64,000 bases of DNA from Ottowia thiooxydans DSM 14619 (GCF_000422885.1 NZ_AUGX01000012.1:1-64000); one strand, 5' to 3'; shown: positions 8,881-17,379, counted from the stretch's first letter. Program-made: numbers and translations. The notes: generated by a model not told the origin, from the sequence alone.

Positions 8881-10116
8881 ATGAAAACGGTGTTCTCTCG
8901 CTGGTTGGCTGTAGGCCTGCTCGGCGCCGCCAGTGCGTTGGCACAGGCGCAGCCATCTCCTGCTGCGCAGCCGGTGGCACAAGCTGCCGCAACCGCGGCG
9001 CCGGCCGCGACCCCGACCGACGCATCAACCCAGGCAACCCCTGCGGCTGCCGTAGCTGTAGATGCAGCCAAAGGCCCGCCTGCTGGTTTTGTCGCACCTG
9101 CCGAACCCAAGGCGGATGACAGCAACGCAGCGCGCGGTAAATCGCAACCCGGCAACAATGCACCTTTCTGGCGCGGCGTACGTAATTCCGGCGAAGTGTC
9201 CGGCATCACGAATATCAAGGGTGTGGAAACAGGCGTGTTGATCCAGCGCTTTGAAAACTACCCTGGCGCGAGCTACGCCACGGCGGGTGAAGCATGGCGG
9301 CAAGTGCGTAATCGCATCATCATTCCTTACGGCGGCTCGCTGATGCTGGTCGTGTTGGTGGCCATTGGGATCTTCTACGCTACGCGTGGCACCATAGGCC
9401 ACAAGCATGCAGACGAAGGCAAACGAATTGAGCGTTTCACTCCGTTTGAGCGCTCTGCCCATTGGCTTAACGCCATTGCGTTTGTGCTGCTGGGCATTTC
9501 CGGTCTGGTCATGGCATTTGGAAAATTCTTGCTGTTGCCGTGGATGGGCCACACGCTCTTCGGGTGGATCACCTTCGGTTTGAAGACCCTGCACAACTTC
9601 GTCGGCCCGCTGTTTGCCGTGACATTGCTGGTCATCATTGCCACCTTCCTTAAAGACAATCTCCCCCGTGCATGGGATGTGGCATGGCTCAAAAAAGCTG
9701 GCGGCCTTTTTTCTGGCCAGGAAGTACCTTCACACCGGTTCAACGCGGGTGAAAAAGGTGTTTTCTGGATGGGCGCGTTTGTGCTGGGCATCACCATTGT
9801 GGCGTCCGGGCTCGTTCTGGATCACCTGATCCCAAACATGCTCTACACCCGTGGCCAGATGCAAGTGGCCCATATGTTCCATGCCGTTGCCGCCGTGCTG
9901 ATGCTGTGCATCATCTTCGGCCATATCTATCTGGGCACTGTGGGCATGCATGGCGCATACAAAGCCATGCGTACCGGCTATGTCAGCGAAGGCTGGGCCA
10001 AGGAACACCACGAGCTATGGTACGACGACGTCAAGGCAGGCAAGATCCCGGCACAACGCTCCGGCAAAGCTTCCTCCGGCGGCGCCGCGCCACTGCCCAC
10101 CACCCGCGAAGCCTGA
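8881..10116 (+). CDS. fdhC: Formate dehydrogenase cytochrome b556 (gamma) subunit
   Basis: Membrane subunit that accepts electrons from the Fe-S subunit through b hemes and reduces quinone. The start is ATG 8881, preceded by a GGAGG site; the longer open frame back to 8683 overlaps the lipoprotein gene and is discarded. The 411-residue product has a signal sequence ending near ALAQA, an Ala/Pro-rich linker, a periplasmic segment with PFWRGVRNSGE and LIQRFENYPG, then the four-helix cytochrome b core: FERSAHWLNAIAFVLLG, TLHNFVGPLFAVTLLVI, FWMGAFVLGITIVASGL and MFHAVAAVLMLCIIFGHIYL. The His residues in these helices are the expected heme ligands. The length and N-terminal extension are usual for betaproteobacterial FdoI-type subunits. 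Confidence 0.94.
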   Translation: MKTVFSRWLAVGLLGAASALAQAQPSPAAQPVAQAAATAAPAATPTDASTQATPAAAVAVDAAKGPPAGFVAPAEPKADDSNAARGKSQPGNNAPFWRGVRNSGEVSGITNIKGVETGVLIQRFENYPGASYATAGEAWRQVRNRIIIPYGGSLMLVVLVAIGIFYATRGTIGHKHADEGKRIERFTPFERSAHWLNAIAFVLLGISGLVMAFGKFLLLPWMGHTLFGWITFGLKTLHNFVGPLFAVTLLVIIATFLKDNLPRAWDVAWLKKAGGLFSGQEVPSHRFNAGEKGVFWMGAFVLGITIVASGLVLDHLIPNMLYTRGQMQVAHMFHAVAAVLMLCIIFGHIYLGTVGMHGAYKAMRTGYVSEGWAKEHHELWYDDVKAGKIPAQRSGKASSGGAAPLPTTREA

Positions 10117-10149
10117 AGCACGCAACGCCCAAGCATACGGAGACTCCAC

Positions 10150-10530
10150 ATGAAAGCCCACATCGCGCTGATGGCTCTGGCTCTGACCGCTGGCAGCGCC
10201 ATGGCCAAACTGCCAGCCCTGTCTGACGAAGCCAAGGCCAAGGCGGCTGAAGCCGCCGCCAAAACTGCCTGGAGCGACAAGATCGCCGGCTACCAACTGT
10301 GCCAATCCCAGGATCGCGTGGCGGCGAGCTACCTTACGCAGGCTCGCGCTGCCGGCAAGACCGTGCAACCCGTGACCACACCACCTTGCGCGGACCCCGG
10401 CCCTTTCAGCTACACCCCGCCCGAGCCCAAACCCATTGAAGCCTCTGGTGCACATTCGCCTCCTGCGACTGCGGCCACGCCCCCCAGTACAGGCCAACCC
10501 ACCGCCGCACCAACCGGAAACAAACCCTGA
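10150..10530 (+). CDS. Small exported protein of the formate dehydrogenase operon
   Basis: A 126-residue protein with a clear Sec-type signal peptide (MKAHIALMALALTAGSAMA, likely cut after residue 19). A helical, Lys/Ala-rich mature start follows, then the segment YQLCQSQDRVAASYLTQARA. Two Cys residues (in QLCQ and PPCADP) may form a disulfide. The last 45 residues are Pro/Thr/Ala-rich and probably disordered. It lies 33 bases after the gamma subunit and just before fdhD. No family function is known to me; its place suggests a periplasmic accessory of the formate dehydrogenase. Confidence 0.75.
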   Translation: MKAHIALMALALTAGSAMAKLPALSDEAKAKAAEAAAKTAWSDKIAGYQLCQSQDRVAASYLTQARAAGKTVQPVTTPPCADPGPFSYTPPEPKPIEASGAHSPPATAATPPSTGQPTAAPTGNKP

Positions 10531-10616
10531 TCCCCCTTTCGCTTCCAGCGGCGGAGAGCGCGCTAGGTTTTGAAACATCAACGCCCACGCTCGCTCCCCT
10601 GCCCTCAGCGCCGCGC

Positions 10617-11468
10617 ATGACCCATGCCGGTGTCGCTCTCCTACGCGACATCGAAATTCTTGACCAGCATGGCGTGCGGCGCAGCATCCAGATTCCCGCG
10701 GAACGCCCGCTCACCGTGTTCATTGACAAGCGCGAGCTCGTCACCCTGATGACCCTGGGTGTGCGCCCCGAGCTTCTGGTGCTGGGCTATCTGCTCAACC
10801 AGCGCCTGATTACCCGGTTGACAGATGTGACCTCCATCACCGTCGATTGGGAAGTGAACGCCGCCGCCGTAACTACCAGCGCGGGCATTGCCGATCTGGA
10901 AGCGCGCACCGCGCACCGCACCGTGACCACAGGCTGCGGCCAGGGCACCGTGTTTGGCGACGCCATGACCGCGCTGGGTGATATTCAATTGCCAAACGCG
11001 CGCTCTGCACGCATCACCCAAACCCAGCTCTACGGCCTGCTAGACACCTTGCGCCAGCGCGACAGCGTGCATCGCCGTGCGGGTTCAGTTCACGGCTGCG
11101 CACTGTTCGAAGGCAAGCGCATGCTGGTCTTTGTAGAAGACGTGGGCCGCCACAACGCCATTGACACCATCGCAGGCTGGATGCTCATGCACGGCGTTAC
11201 GGGGGCTAACAAGGTGTTCTTCACCACCGGCCGACTGACCAGTGAAATGGTCATCAAGGCCGCACAGATGGGCGTGCCCATCGTCGTTTCGCGCAACGGC
11301 GTCACCGCCATGGGGCACGATCTTGCATCGCAGCTGGGCATGACACTCTTTGGCCGCGCCGCCAATCGCCACTTTCTTTGCTACACCGGCTTCGACCGGT
11401 TCGACGCCGAACCCGAGTTGCAGCCCGAAGCACAGCAACAGCCAGAAGTGCACGCTATCGCGGACTGA
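10617..11468 (+). CDS. fdhD: Formate dehydrogenase sulfurtransferase FdhD
   Basis: FdhD passes sulfur from a cysteine desulfurase to the bis-MGD cofactor of formate dehydrogenase, an essential sulfuration step. The 283-residue protein shows the hallmark SVHGCALF around the conserved Cys, the segment FVEDVGRHNAIDTIAGW and the loop FFTTGRLTSEMVIKAAQMG that contacts the cofactor. The first available in-frame start is ATG 10617; no earlier ATG, GTG or TTG occurs in frame before an upstream stop, and the ribosome binding site is weak. The C-terminal 20 residues are Glu/Gln-rich and variable. It closes the structural operon. Confidence 0.95.
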   Translation: MTHAGVALLRDIEILDQHGVRRSIQIPAERPLTVFIDKRELVTLMTLGVRPELLVLGYLLNQRLITRLTDVTSITVDWEVNAAAVTTSAGIADLEARTAHRTVTTGCGQGTVFGDAMTALGDIQLPNARSARITQTQLYGLLDTLRQRDSVHRRAGSVHGCALFEGKRMLVFVEDVGRHNAIDTIAGWMLMHGVTGANKVFFTTGRLTSEMVIKAAQMGVPIVVSRNGVTAMGHDLASQLGMTLFGRAANRHFLCYTGFDRFDAEPELQPEAQQQPEVHAIAD

Positions 11469-11508
11469 GTTCCAGCGCCGGCACCGGCCATGGTAAAACC
11501 CGTGGCAA

Positions 11509-13008
11509 ATGAACACCATGACCAACAGCTGGGCGCTGGCTTGGCAACTCATCACCCAAGCCGATTCTGAGCTCGTTCACATCACCCTGCTTTCGCTGCA
11601 GGTCAGTGCGACGGCCTGCCTCGTCGGTTCCCTGATCGGCCTGTTGCTGGGTGCGTGGCTTGCAGTGGCCAGGTTCCCGGGACATGGCCTGCTCGTCTGG
11701 CTGGTCAACACACTGCTAGCGCTTCCTGCGGTGGTGGTCGGTCTGCTGGTGTACTTGCTACTATCAAGATCCGGCCCCCTGGGCGAGCTGGGCATTCTGT
11801 TCACACCGCCCGCCATGGTGGTGGCACAAAGCGTGTTGGTCACCCCGCTGATTGCCGCACTGTCTCGCCGCCTGGTGCTCTCAGCACTGGCCGAAGGCGG
11901 CAGCCAGTTGCAATCCCTGGGAGCACGCCCACTCACCGCATCCTTGCTGATGCTCGTGCATGACCGCATGGGCGTGGTCACCGTGCTGCTTACCGCATTC
12001 GCCAGAGCCATTGCGGAGGTCGGGGCCGTCATGATTGTGGGTGGAAATATCGCTGGCGTTACCCGCGTGATGACCACCACCATCGCACTTGAAACCAGCA
12101 AGGGCGATCTTGCCTTGGCGCTCGCCTTGGGCTTTGTGCTGCTAGCGGTGGTGGGCGTGGTCAACGGTGCCATCGGCTTGATGCAATGGCTTAGCAATCG
12201 CCAGCAGCACAAACTCCAAGTGGCCAATGTGCCATTGCCCACCGCGCCCACACAGCCCGCCAACTCCACCCCAGACCTGATCACCGCTGCACCCTCGCCC
12301 CTTATAGTGATCGACCAAGCCACCGTGCGCTTCAGTCAGGTGGTCGCATTGAGTAAAGCAACGCTCACGCTGAACCGCGCTGATCGCCTGATTTTGGTAG
12401 GCGCCAACGGCTCCGGAAAAACCACGCTGCTGCGCCTGATGCACGGCTTGCTGCCCTGTGATGCAGGCCGCTGCGAACATCTGCCGCTTCAACCTGAAGG
12501 CCGGCTGCCCCGCGCCTCCATGCTGTTTCAGCGCCCGTTCCTTCTCAGCCTCTCCGTGAAGCGCAACATCTGGCTCGGCCTCTGGCTTTACGGTGTGCCA
12601 TCAAACGAGCGCCGTGAACGTTGCCAACGAGCCCTGGCCCGCGTAGGCCTGCTGGAGCATGCAGAGCGCCCTGCCCGCCAGCTTTCGGGCGGCCAGCAGC
12701 AACGCCTTGGACTTGCTCGCGCCTGGGCCTTGCAGCCCGACATTCTTTTTCTGGATGAACCCACGGCGAGTCTGGACCCCAGCGCTAAAGCAGAAATTGA
12801 ACGCCTGATAGAAGAAGTGGCCGCCACGGGCGTGACCATTGTGATGAGCACGCACAACCTGGGGCAAGCCAAACGACTGGCCACACGCGTGGCTTATCTC
12901 CAGGGTGGCCAGCTCATTGTGCAGAGACCGGTCCAGGAGTTTTTTGAAGGTGAACCGCTGCCTACCGAAGCTGCGCAATTTTTACAGGGCGAACTCGGCT
13001 GGCGCTGA
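11509..13008 (+). CDS. Fused tungstate/molybdate-type ABC permease-ATPase (TupB-TupC)
   Basis: A 499-residue protein joining two ABC transporter parts that are normally separate. Residues 1-225 form a permease of the tungstate (TupB) kind, with several hydrophobic helices and the cytoplasmic-loop segment AFARAIAEVGAVMIVGGNIAG. A Pro/Thr linker follows, and residues 265-499 form an ATPase with Walker A GANGSGKTT near 298, signature LSGGQQQRLGLARA and Walker B ILFLDEPTAS. It most likely imports tungstate or molybdate for the formate dehydrogenase encoded upstream. No substrate-binding protein gene (tupA/modA) is present nearby. The substrate is inferred from family and position. Confidence 0.86.
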   Translation: MNTMTNSWALAWQLITQADSELVHITLLSLQVSATACLVGSLIGLLLGAWLAVARFPGHGLLVWLVNTLLALPAVVVGLLVYLLLSRSGPLGELGILFTPPAMVVAQSVLVTPLIAALSRRLVLSALAEGGSQLQSLGARPLTASLLMLVHDRMGVVTVLLTAFARAIAEVGAVMIVGGNIAGVTRVMTTTIALETSKGDLALALALGFVLLAVVGVVNGAIGLMQWLSNRQQHKLQVANVPLPTAPTQPANSTPDLITAAPSPLIVIDQATVRFSQVVALSKATLTLNRADRLILVGANGSGKTTLLRLMHGLLPCDAGRCEHLPLQPEGRLPRASMLFQRPFLLSLSVKRNIWLGLWLYGVPSNERRERCQRALARVGLLEHAERPARQLSGGQQQRLGLARAWALQPDILFLDEPTASLDPSAKAEIERLIEEVAATGVTIVMSTHNLGQAKRLATRVAYLQGGQLIVQRPVQEFFEGEPLPTEAAQFLQGELGWR

Positions 13009-13040
13009 GGTCGTGTGGGATTCCGCCGCGCATGAGCGGG

Positions 13041-14084
13041 TTACTGCGATCCCAGTACGTGTCCGTTGACTGTGCTGCCATACATCGAATCTGCCGGGTC
13101 GTCATGGTACTTCTTGCGTGTAGCCTCCACTGTGCCCAGGAAGCGCGGATCTTGCGGACGCTCGTGGCTGTTCATGAATATCGCCACATCCCACGCATCC
13201 TGCTCGCTCAGTGTGCCGCCCTTACCCAGCGGCATATTGGCCTGAATGAAGCCCGCCGCATTGCCAAGTTGATGCATGCCCGCGCCCCAATTGAAAGACC
13301 TCGGCCCCCATAGCGGCGGGAACACTTGATGATCACCGGCACGCTGGCCCAGGCCATCCGCACCGTGGCACAGCGCGCAATTCTGGGCATAAACCTTCTC
13401 CCCGCGCGCGTAGTCAGGCGGCAGAGCGGGTGCCTTGAGTTTGGGGAAACCGCTGCCCGGCAGGGTTGCGCCCACCGGTGCCCCCTTGGCGAGCCAGAAC
13501 GCATAGGTCTGTAGCGCTGTAATGATCTCGTCGTCCAGCGGCGGCGCCTTGCCGTTCATGCTGAACTCAAAACAACCCTGGATGCGTGCGGCCAGTGTGT
13601 CAACCTTGCCAGTCTTGGTGCGGAAAGCGGGGTAGCGGACGAATGCCGCCCACATTGGCGCTGCATCAGGCTTGCGACCCGCATCGAGGTGGCAACTGGC
13701 GCAGTTGAGGTCATTGCCGACGTAGCGGGCGGCGTACTTGCCAGTCTGCATGAAGATCTGCTCGCCCAGGCGAACGACCTTGCCGTAGTCACCGCCAGGC
13801 ATAGCGCTTTCCGGCGGTGGAGAAAACGCGGTGCTGACAACCGGAGCCTTGGCGGCGGCGACGGGCGTGGCCTGCGCCGAAGATGCTGCCATGGTTATGG
13901 ATGTTGCGGCATTCTGCGCTGTCTGCTTTGTCTGTGGAGTCTCGAGTGCGTTAAGAGATCGATCGAGGATGATGTTCCCGCCAATCACCACTCCCAGCGC
14001 GATCACGACAGCGCCGCCAGCGAAGAGGGCCAGACCATTGAAGCGTGGCTTCTTTGTGCCGTTACCAGACGATGGTGTGCTCAT
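13041..14084 (-). CDS. tsdA: TsdA-type diheme thiosulfate dehydrogenase
   Basis: A diheme c-type cytochrome resembling TsdA, which joins two thiosulfates into tetrathionate and can run in reverse. The 347-residue protein has an N-terminal membrane anchor (FAGGAVVIALGVVIGGNII), a low-complexity linker and two heme motifs, CASCH and CALCH. The segment RIQGCFEFSMNG carries the Cys that in characterised TsdA is the unusual distal heme ligand, which separates it from ordinary cytochromes. Its ATG overlaps the upstream cytochrome stop by four bases. The gene converges on the ABC transporter with about 30 bases between them and no obvious hairpin. Confidence 0.85.
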   Translation of the reverse strand: MSTPSSGNGTKKPRFNGLALFAGGAVVIALGVVIGGNIILDRSLNALETPQTKQTAQNAATSITMAASSAQATPVAAAKAPVVSTAFSPPPESAMPGGDYGKVVRLGEQIFMQTGKYAARYVGNDLNCASCHLDAGRKPDAAPMWAAFVRYPAFRTKTGKVDTLAARIQGCFEFSMNGKAPPLDDEIITALQTYAFWLAKGAPVGATLPGSGFPKLKAPALPPDYARGEKVYAQNCALCHGADGLGQRAGDHQVFPPLWGPRSFNWGAGMHQLGNAAGFIQANMPLGKGGTLSEQDAWDVAIFMNSHERPQDPRFLGTVEATRKKYHDDPADSMYGSTVNGHVLGSQ

Positions 14085-14809
14085 GGCTGGCGCCCCTTGC
14101 TAGTAGGTTGGACGGTTTTGGTCGTGGCCTTCGCTGCCTCCTGGCTGACCGCGGGTGCCGCGGTGAGTCCGGCATAGTAGACCGCGACAGCGTCGACGTC
14201 ATTGTTGGACAGCTTTTCCGCCACCGCCGACATCAAGCCCAGCGGCCCGGGTGTCCGTGTGCCTGACTTCCAGGCTTGAAGCTGCTCTGTGATGTAAGCA
14301 ACGGGCAGCCCCACAAGCGGCGGGAACTGGGTGCCAACACCGCTGCCCCCATACCCATGGCATTGTGCGCATGCGGGTAGCTGATCTGCCCAGCGTCCGC
14401 GCGTGGCGAGCCACGCCCCAGTGTTGTCTGGCGTAGGCGACGCCATGTCATCCGCCAGGAACGGAGGCTTTAACTGGCTGTAATACACCGCCAGCGCGGT
14501 GCGCTCAGTGGACGAAAGCTTCTCCACAAGAGGCTGCATGATGGCGTTCTTTCGGCTCCCATCGGCGAAGGCGTCGAGTTGTCTCTGCAAATAGGCCTGC
14601 CCTGTGCCGGCCAACCGCGGAAAGGCCGCGCTGCCTTCGCCTTGCGCGCCGTGGCAAGCGATGCAGGCCGCCACGCCGGGTGGCGTGCTCTGGGTAGTGA
14701 TCTGCCGCCCCTGAGGTACGGTGGCCTGCTGCGCCAGCGCCGGAGCATGACTCACAGCAATAGCCCCTGCCATGAGCATCGGCGCCAAGCGCCACTCACG
14801 CCCGAACAT
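14081..14809 (-). CDS. Diheme cytochrome c4-like partner of TsdA (TsdB-like)
   Basis: A 242-residue periplasmic diheme cytochrome with heme motifs CIACH and CAQCH in two repeated domains, each with the P-x-L-A/V-G and YYSQLKPP or YYAGLTAA segments of the c4 family. Such TsdB-type proteins act as electron acceptors for TsdA. The start is ATG 14809 (MFGREW), set by a strong AGGAGG at 14815-14820 five bases upstream; an in-frame ATG five codons earlier lies before that site. A signal peptide ends at about PALAQQ. The stop overlaps the tsdA start, giving a two-gene operon. Confidence 0.87.
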   Translation of the reverse strand: MFGREWRLAPMLMAGAIAVSHAPALAQQATVPQGRQITTQSTPPGVAACIACHGAQGEGSAAFPRLAGTGQAYLQRQLDAFADGSRKNAIMQPLVEKLSSTERTALAVYYSQLKPPFLADDMASPTPDNTGAWLATRGRWADQLPACAQCHGYGGSGVGTQFPPLVGLPVAYITEQLQAWKSGTRTPGPLGLMSAVAEKLSNNDVDAVAVYYAGLTAAPAVSQEAAKATTKTVQPTSKGRQP

Positions 14810-14981
14810 AACGACCTCCTTCACATTGGCTTCCGGCGATCGCGATCGTATTCGCGTCCGCGGCTACATCACGTGCATCCAACATGGCCACTACCGCTTC
14901 GGCGTTGACACAAACACGCGCCGCGCCGGCAGTAGGCGCATGCACAAGGATGCGCAGTTCGGAACCGTTGGGGGTAGTCAT
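14796..14981 (-). pseudogene. Shrunken DsrE-like reading frame
   Basis: A 61-codon frame starting at ATG 14981 behind a good AAGGAGA site and ending inside the start region of the next cytochrome gene. The N-terminus SELRILVHAPTAGA and the last residues GGRYVRA recall the two ends of DsrE-family sulfur-carrier-like proteins (usually near 120 residues). The middle is about half the expected length, with the jump near ARVCVNAEAVVAMLDA. I therefore read it as an internally deleted remnant that may still be translated and couple translation to the cytochrome gene. The family match rests on recall of the consensus and is only moderate. It could instead be a genuine small protein. Confidence 0.45.
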
Positions 14982-15326
14982 CGGGGTCTCCTTTTGCCTT
15001 CTTGTAGATCTCAATCCCAGGACATTATCAAGACGCAGCGTATATTTTTCGAGCGGCAATATTAGTACATTTGTACCATTTTTACGATACACGGGTGGCA
15101 ATACAGCTCGCTAGCAGCCCTTCCACGGGAGCATCACGCTGAATAGCTCAGGCAAGTAGGTGCGCAGGGTACTCATCGTACGTGGCGATCAGGCTGGCGG
15201 TAAGGCATCTACGGCCCAGTCAAAAAATGTGGATCTAAAGTATTCAAAAAATCCAATTCCTGGCGTTCCAGAGTCCCGCAACGACGACGAGGATTACACT
15301 TTTACACCTATTGATTTAGGTAAAAA
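14982..15326. promoter_or_regulatory. Non-coding divergent region upstream of the thiosulfate operon
   Basis: A 345-base gap between the leftward thiosulfate operon and the rightward DUF1566 gene. No convincing gene is seen. It carries an AT-rich stretch around 15040-15090 and the inverted repeat GTACA-TT-TGTAC at 15065-15076, a possible operator for the thiosulfate operon. Open frames here are overlaps of no clear coding character. Confidence 0.35.
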
Positions 15327-16331
15327 GTGATCCCCATCAATTTCCCTTTTGCAAGAACTCTCCGGGACATCGCGGCAACATTCCCGACTCCCATGTTCCT
15401 GAGCACCACCATGCGGGTGGCGTGGGTGCTGTCTATTGCTTTGCTATGGGCACCGGCCAGTGCAGCGCCTAGTTGGTTCGTTCCGTTAGATGCCCAGGGA
15501 GTCACCATGACCTCCGCAGGCAGTCATGCCTGCGTGCTAGACACCGGTACCCAACTGATCTGGTCAAGTGAAGTCTTGCCCGCGAGTTGGGTCTCAGCCA
15601 ACACCGTGGCCGCCAACTACAGCCGCTGCGGCCATCACATGGCCTGGCGCGTTCCAACCCGGCGCGAACTGACCGATCTGTACCGCGGCACCGTCAACTA
15701 CCAGATCGACGAGACATTCTTCCCTCAACCTTCCGTGCGCAAGTATTGGAGTAACGACGAAAGCAACTCCTTGATGGCCTGGGCGCTTGAAGCAAAAGCC
15801 AGCGGAGGAATGCGCGAAACTTTCAAAACCCTCTCGCTCCCAGTTCGTCTTGTGCGCTCCAAGCAAATGCCAGAGATCTCGGGGCTCGTGGTGACACCAG
15901 AGCGAGGAGGAGCCTCGGCCAACGTTCAGGTGACTTCAGATCGGGATGGCAGAGGTTACTGGGAAGTATGGCCAGCCACCACCGGCGCACCCAGCTCAGG
16001 TGCGCTGATGCAAAGCGGCCAGAGAATGGTTCTCAATGAGAAGCAGGATGAGGTTTTCTCCGTGACGGGGCTGCAGCCCGGAACAGCCTACGCACTCTAC
16101 TTTTCTGCTACCGCGAGCGGCAGCTTCTTGCCAACACCAGTCATGACGCTTCGATTCACCACACCGAATCTCTTGGGAGCAGCGAGGCCATCAGTTGCCC
16201 CGGTACCAGTGCCTGCGGTGTCGCCATGGGGCCTGGGTGTGCTGTCTCTCGGGTTAATTTTTGCGGGGTGGATCAGCGTTCATCGGACAGCTTCATCGGA
16301 ACGCAAGCAGAGCAGGCCTACATTGCCTTGA
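15327..16331 (+). CDS. Exported DUF1566 protein with C-terminal sorting signal
   Basis: A 334-residue secreted protein. A hydrophobic signal (MRVAWVLSIALLWAPASA) ends before SWFVPLDAQ. Residues 60-180 form a DUF1566/Lcl-C type domain, recognised by DTGTQLIWSSE, WRVPTRRELTDLYR, KYWSNDE and LPVRLVR. A fibronectin-like segment follows, with GLQPGTAYALYFSATASG. The end VPAVSPWGLGVLSLGLIFAG plus a basic tail resembles an IPTL-CTERM sorting signal, a motif handled by exosortase-like systems. GTG 15327 has an AGGT site; ATG 15393 or 15411 would give a more usual signal length. The function is unknown, probably surface- or envelope-related. Confidence 0.72.
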   Translation: MIPINFPFARTLRDIAATFPTPMFLSTTMRVAWVLSIALLWAPASAAPSWFVPLDAQGVTMTSAGSHACVLDTGTQLIWSSEVLPASWVSANTVAANYSRCGHHMAWRVPTRRELTDLYRGTVNYQIDETFFPQPSVRKYWSNDESNSLMAWALEAKASGGMRETFKTLSLPVRLVRSKQMPEISGLVVTPERGGASANVQVTSDRDGRGYWEVWPATTGAPSSGALMQSGQRMVLNEKQDEVFSVTGLQPGTAYALYFSATASGSFLPTPVMTLRFTTPNLLGAARPSVAPVPVPAVSPWGLGVLSLGLIFAGWISVHRTASSERKQSRPTLP

Positions 16332-16486
16332 TGCGACATGCGGATGTTTCGACTGCTTTCAGGCTGGCTTGCGAACGGGCAATAGCGGCCAGAACCTGAC
16401 GTTAAGACAATTAGAGCGGGTTACCTTTATGAGCCGGAGGTGCCAACTTCGACAGGCATCTCCTGAACATGCAGCATCATTCACTG

Positions 16487-16501
16487 TATGTAAAGTACAT
16501 A
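16487..16501. promoter_or_regulatory. Inverted repeat TATGTA-AAG-TACATA
   Basis: A perfect six-base inverted repeat with a three-base spacer, about 25 bases upstream of the SDR gene start. Its position between -25 and -40 of the start codon fits an operator or 5'-leader element. No matching regulator gene is adjacent, so its protein partner is unknown. Confidence 0.35.
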
Positions 16502-16526
16502 TCTTTTAACTCCATTCAAATTCTCT

Positions 16527-17270
16527 ATGCGCCAACCGCAGCGTGTTGCTCTTGTGACGGGATCCACTTCAGGTATTGGAGAGGCGATAGCGCGCCGGCT
16601 TTCTAAAGAGGGCTTCGCTGTCGTTTTGCATTCACGCAGTTCTGTGGAGGTGGGCATCTCTATGGCGCGTGAGCTGGGTGAGGCTATTTATGTGCAAGCA
16701 GACCTCGCTGTTGACGCTGACCGGATACGACTGGTGCAAGAGGCCGTCGCGCAATGGGGGCGTTTAGACGTCGTAGTGAACAATGCCGGAATCAGCCGCG
16801 TGATTGCACATGCCGATATGGCGGCTGCTACTCCTGACATATGGCACGAGCTGCATGAGGTCAATGTGATTGCGCCGTTTCGTATCGTTGCAGAAGCGGA
16901 AGCCGCACTGCGGGCGTCTGCAGCTGCTGGAACGCCTGCTTGCGTGATTAATGTGAGTTCGCATGCGGGTGTTCGCCCAAAAGGGGCTTCTATCCCCTAC
17001 GCCGCAACGAAAGCGGCGCTGAATCATGTCACGCGCTTGCTGGCGATCTCATTGGCTCCAGATATTCGTGTAAATGCTGTCGCTCCTGGGCTTGTGGATA
17101 CGCCGTTGACCGCTGACTGGACGCAGGCCCAGCAGATGTGGAGAGAGCGTGCACCCATGCGGCGGGCAGCAAGCCCTGAAGATATTGCACAAGCGGTGTC
17201 AATGCTCATTGAGTCCAACTATTTGACGGGCGACATTTTGCTTTCTGATGGTGGATTGAATCTCACGTAA
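16527..17270 (+). CDS. SDR-family oxidoreductase (3-ketoacyl-ACP reductase-like)
   Basis: A 247-residue classical short-chain dehydrogenase/reductase. The cofactor motif TGSTSGIG is near residue 12, NNAG near 88, the catalytic Ser in INVSSHAG, and the YAATK pair (Tyr and Lys) near 157-161. The C-terminal LIESNYLTGDILLSDGGLNL is typical of FabG-like enzymes. The motif after the first beta strand suggests NADP(H). The substrate cannot be told. It stands alone, with a LysR gene fragment on the opposite strand just downstream. Confidence 0.85.
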   Translation: MRQPQRVALVTGSTSGIGEAIARRLSKEGFAVVLHSRSSVEVGISMARELGEAIYVQADLAVDADRIRLVQEAVAQWGRLDVVVNNAGISRVIAHADMAAATPDIWHELHEVNVIAPFRIVAEAEAALRASAAAGTPACVINVSSHAGVRPKGASIPYAATKAALNHVTRLLAISLAPDIRVNAVAPGLVDTPLTADWTQAQQMWRERAPMRRAASPEDIAQAVSMLIESNYLTGDILLSDGGLNLT

Positions 17271-17379
17271 CGCTGAAAAGGCAGCCTAGGTCGGTTTGGG
17301 GTCGAGAGCACAAATTCGCCTGCCGGCGCTGAAGGGCGAAGACCCGGCTGAGCAGTCGCTAAAGCCAATGCTCAGCCTT

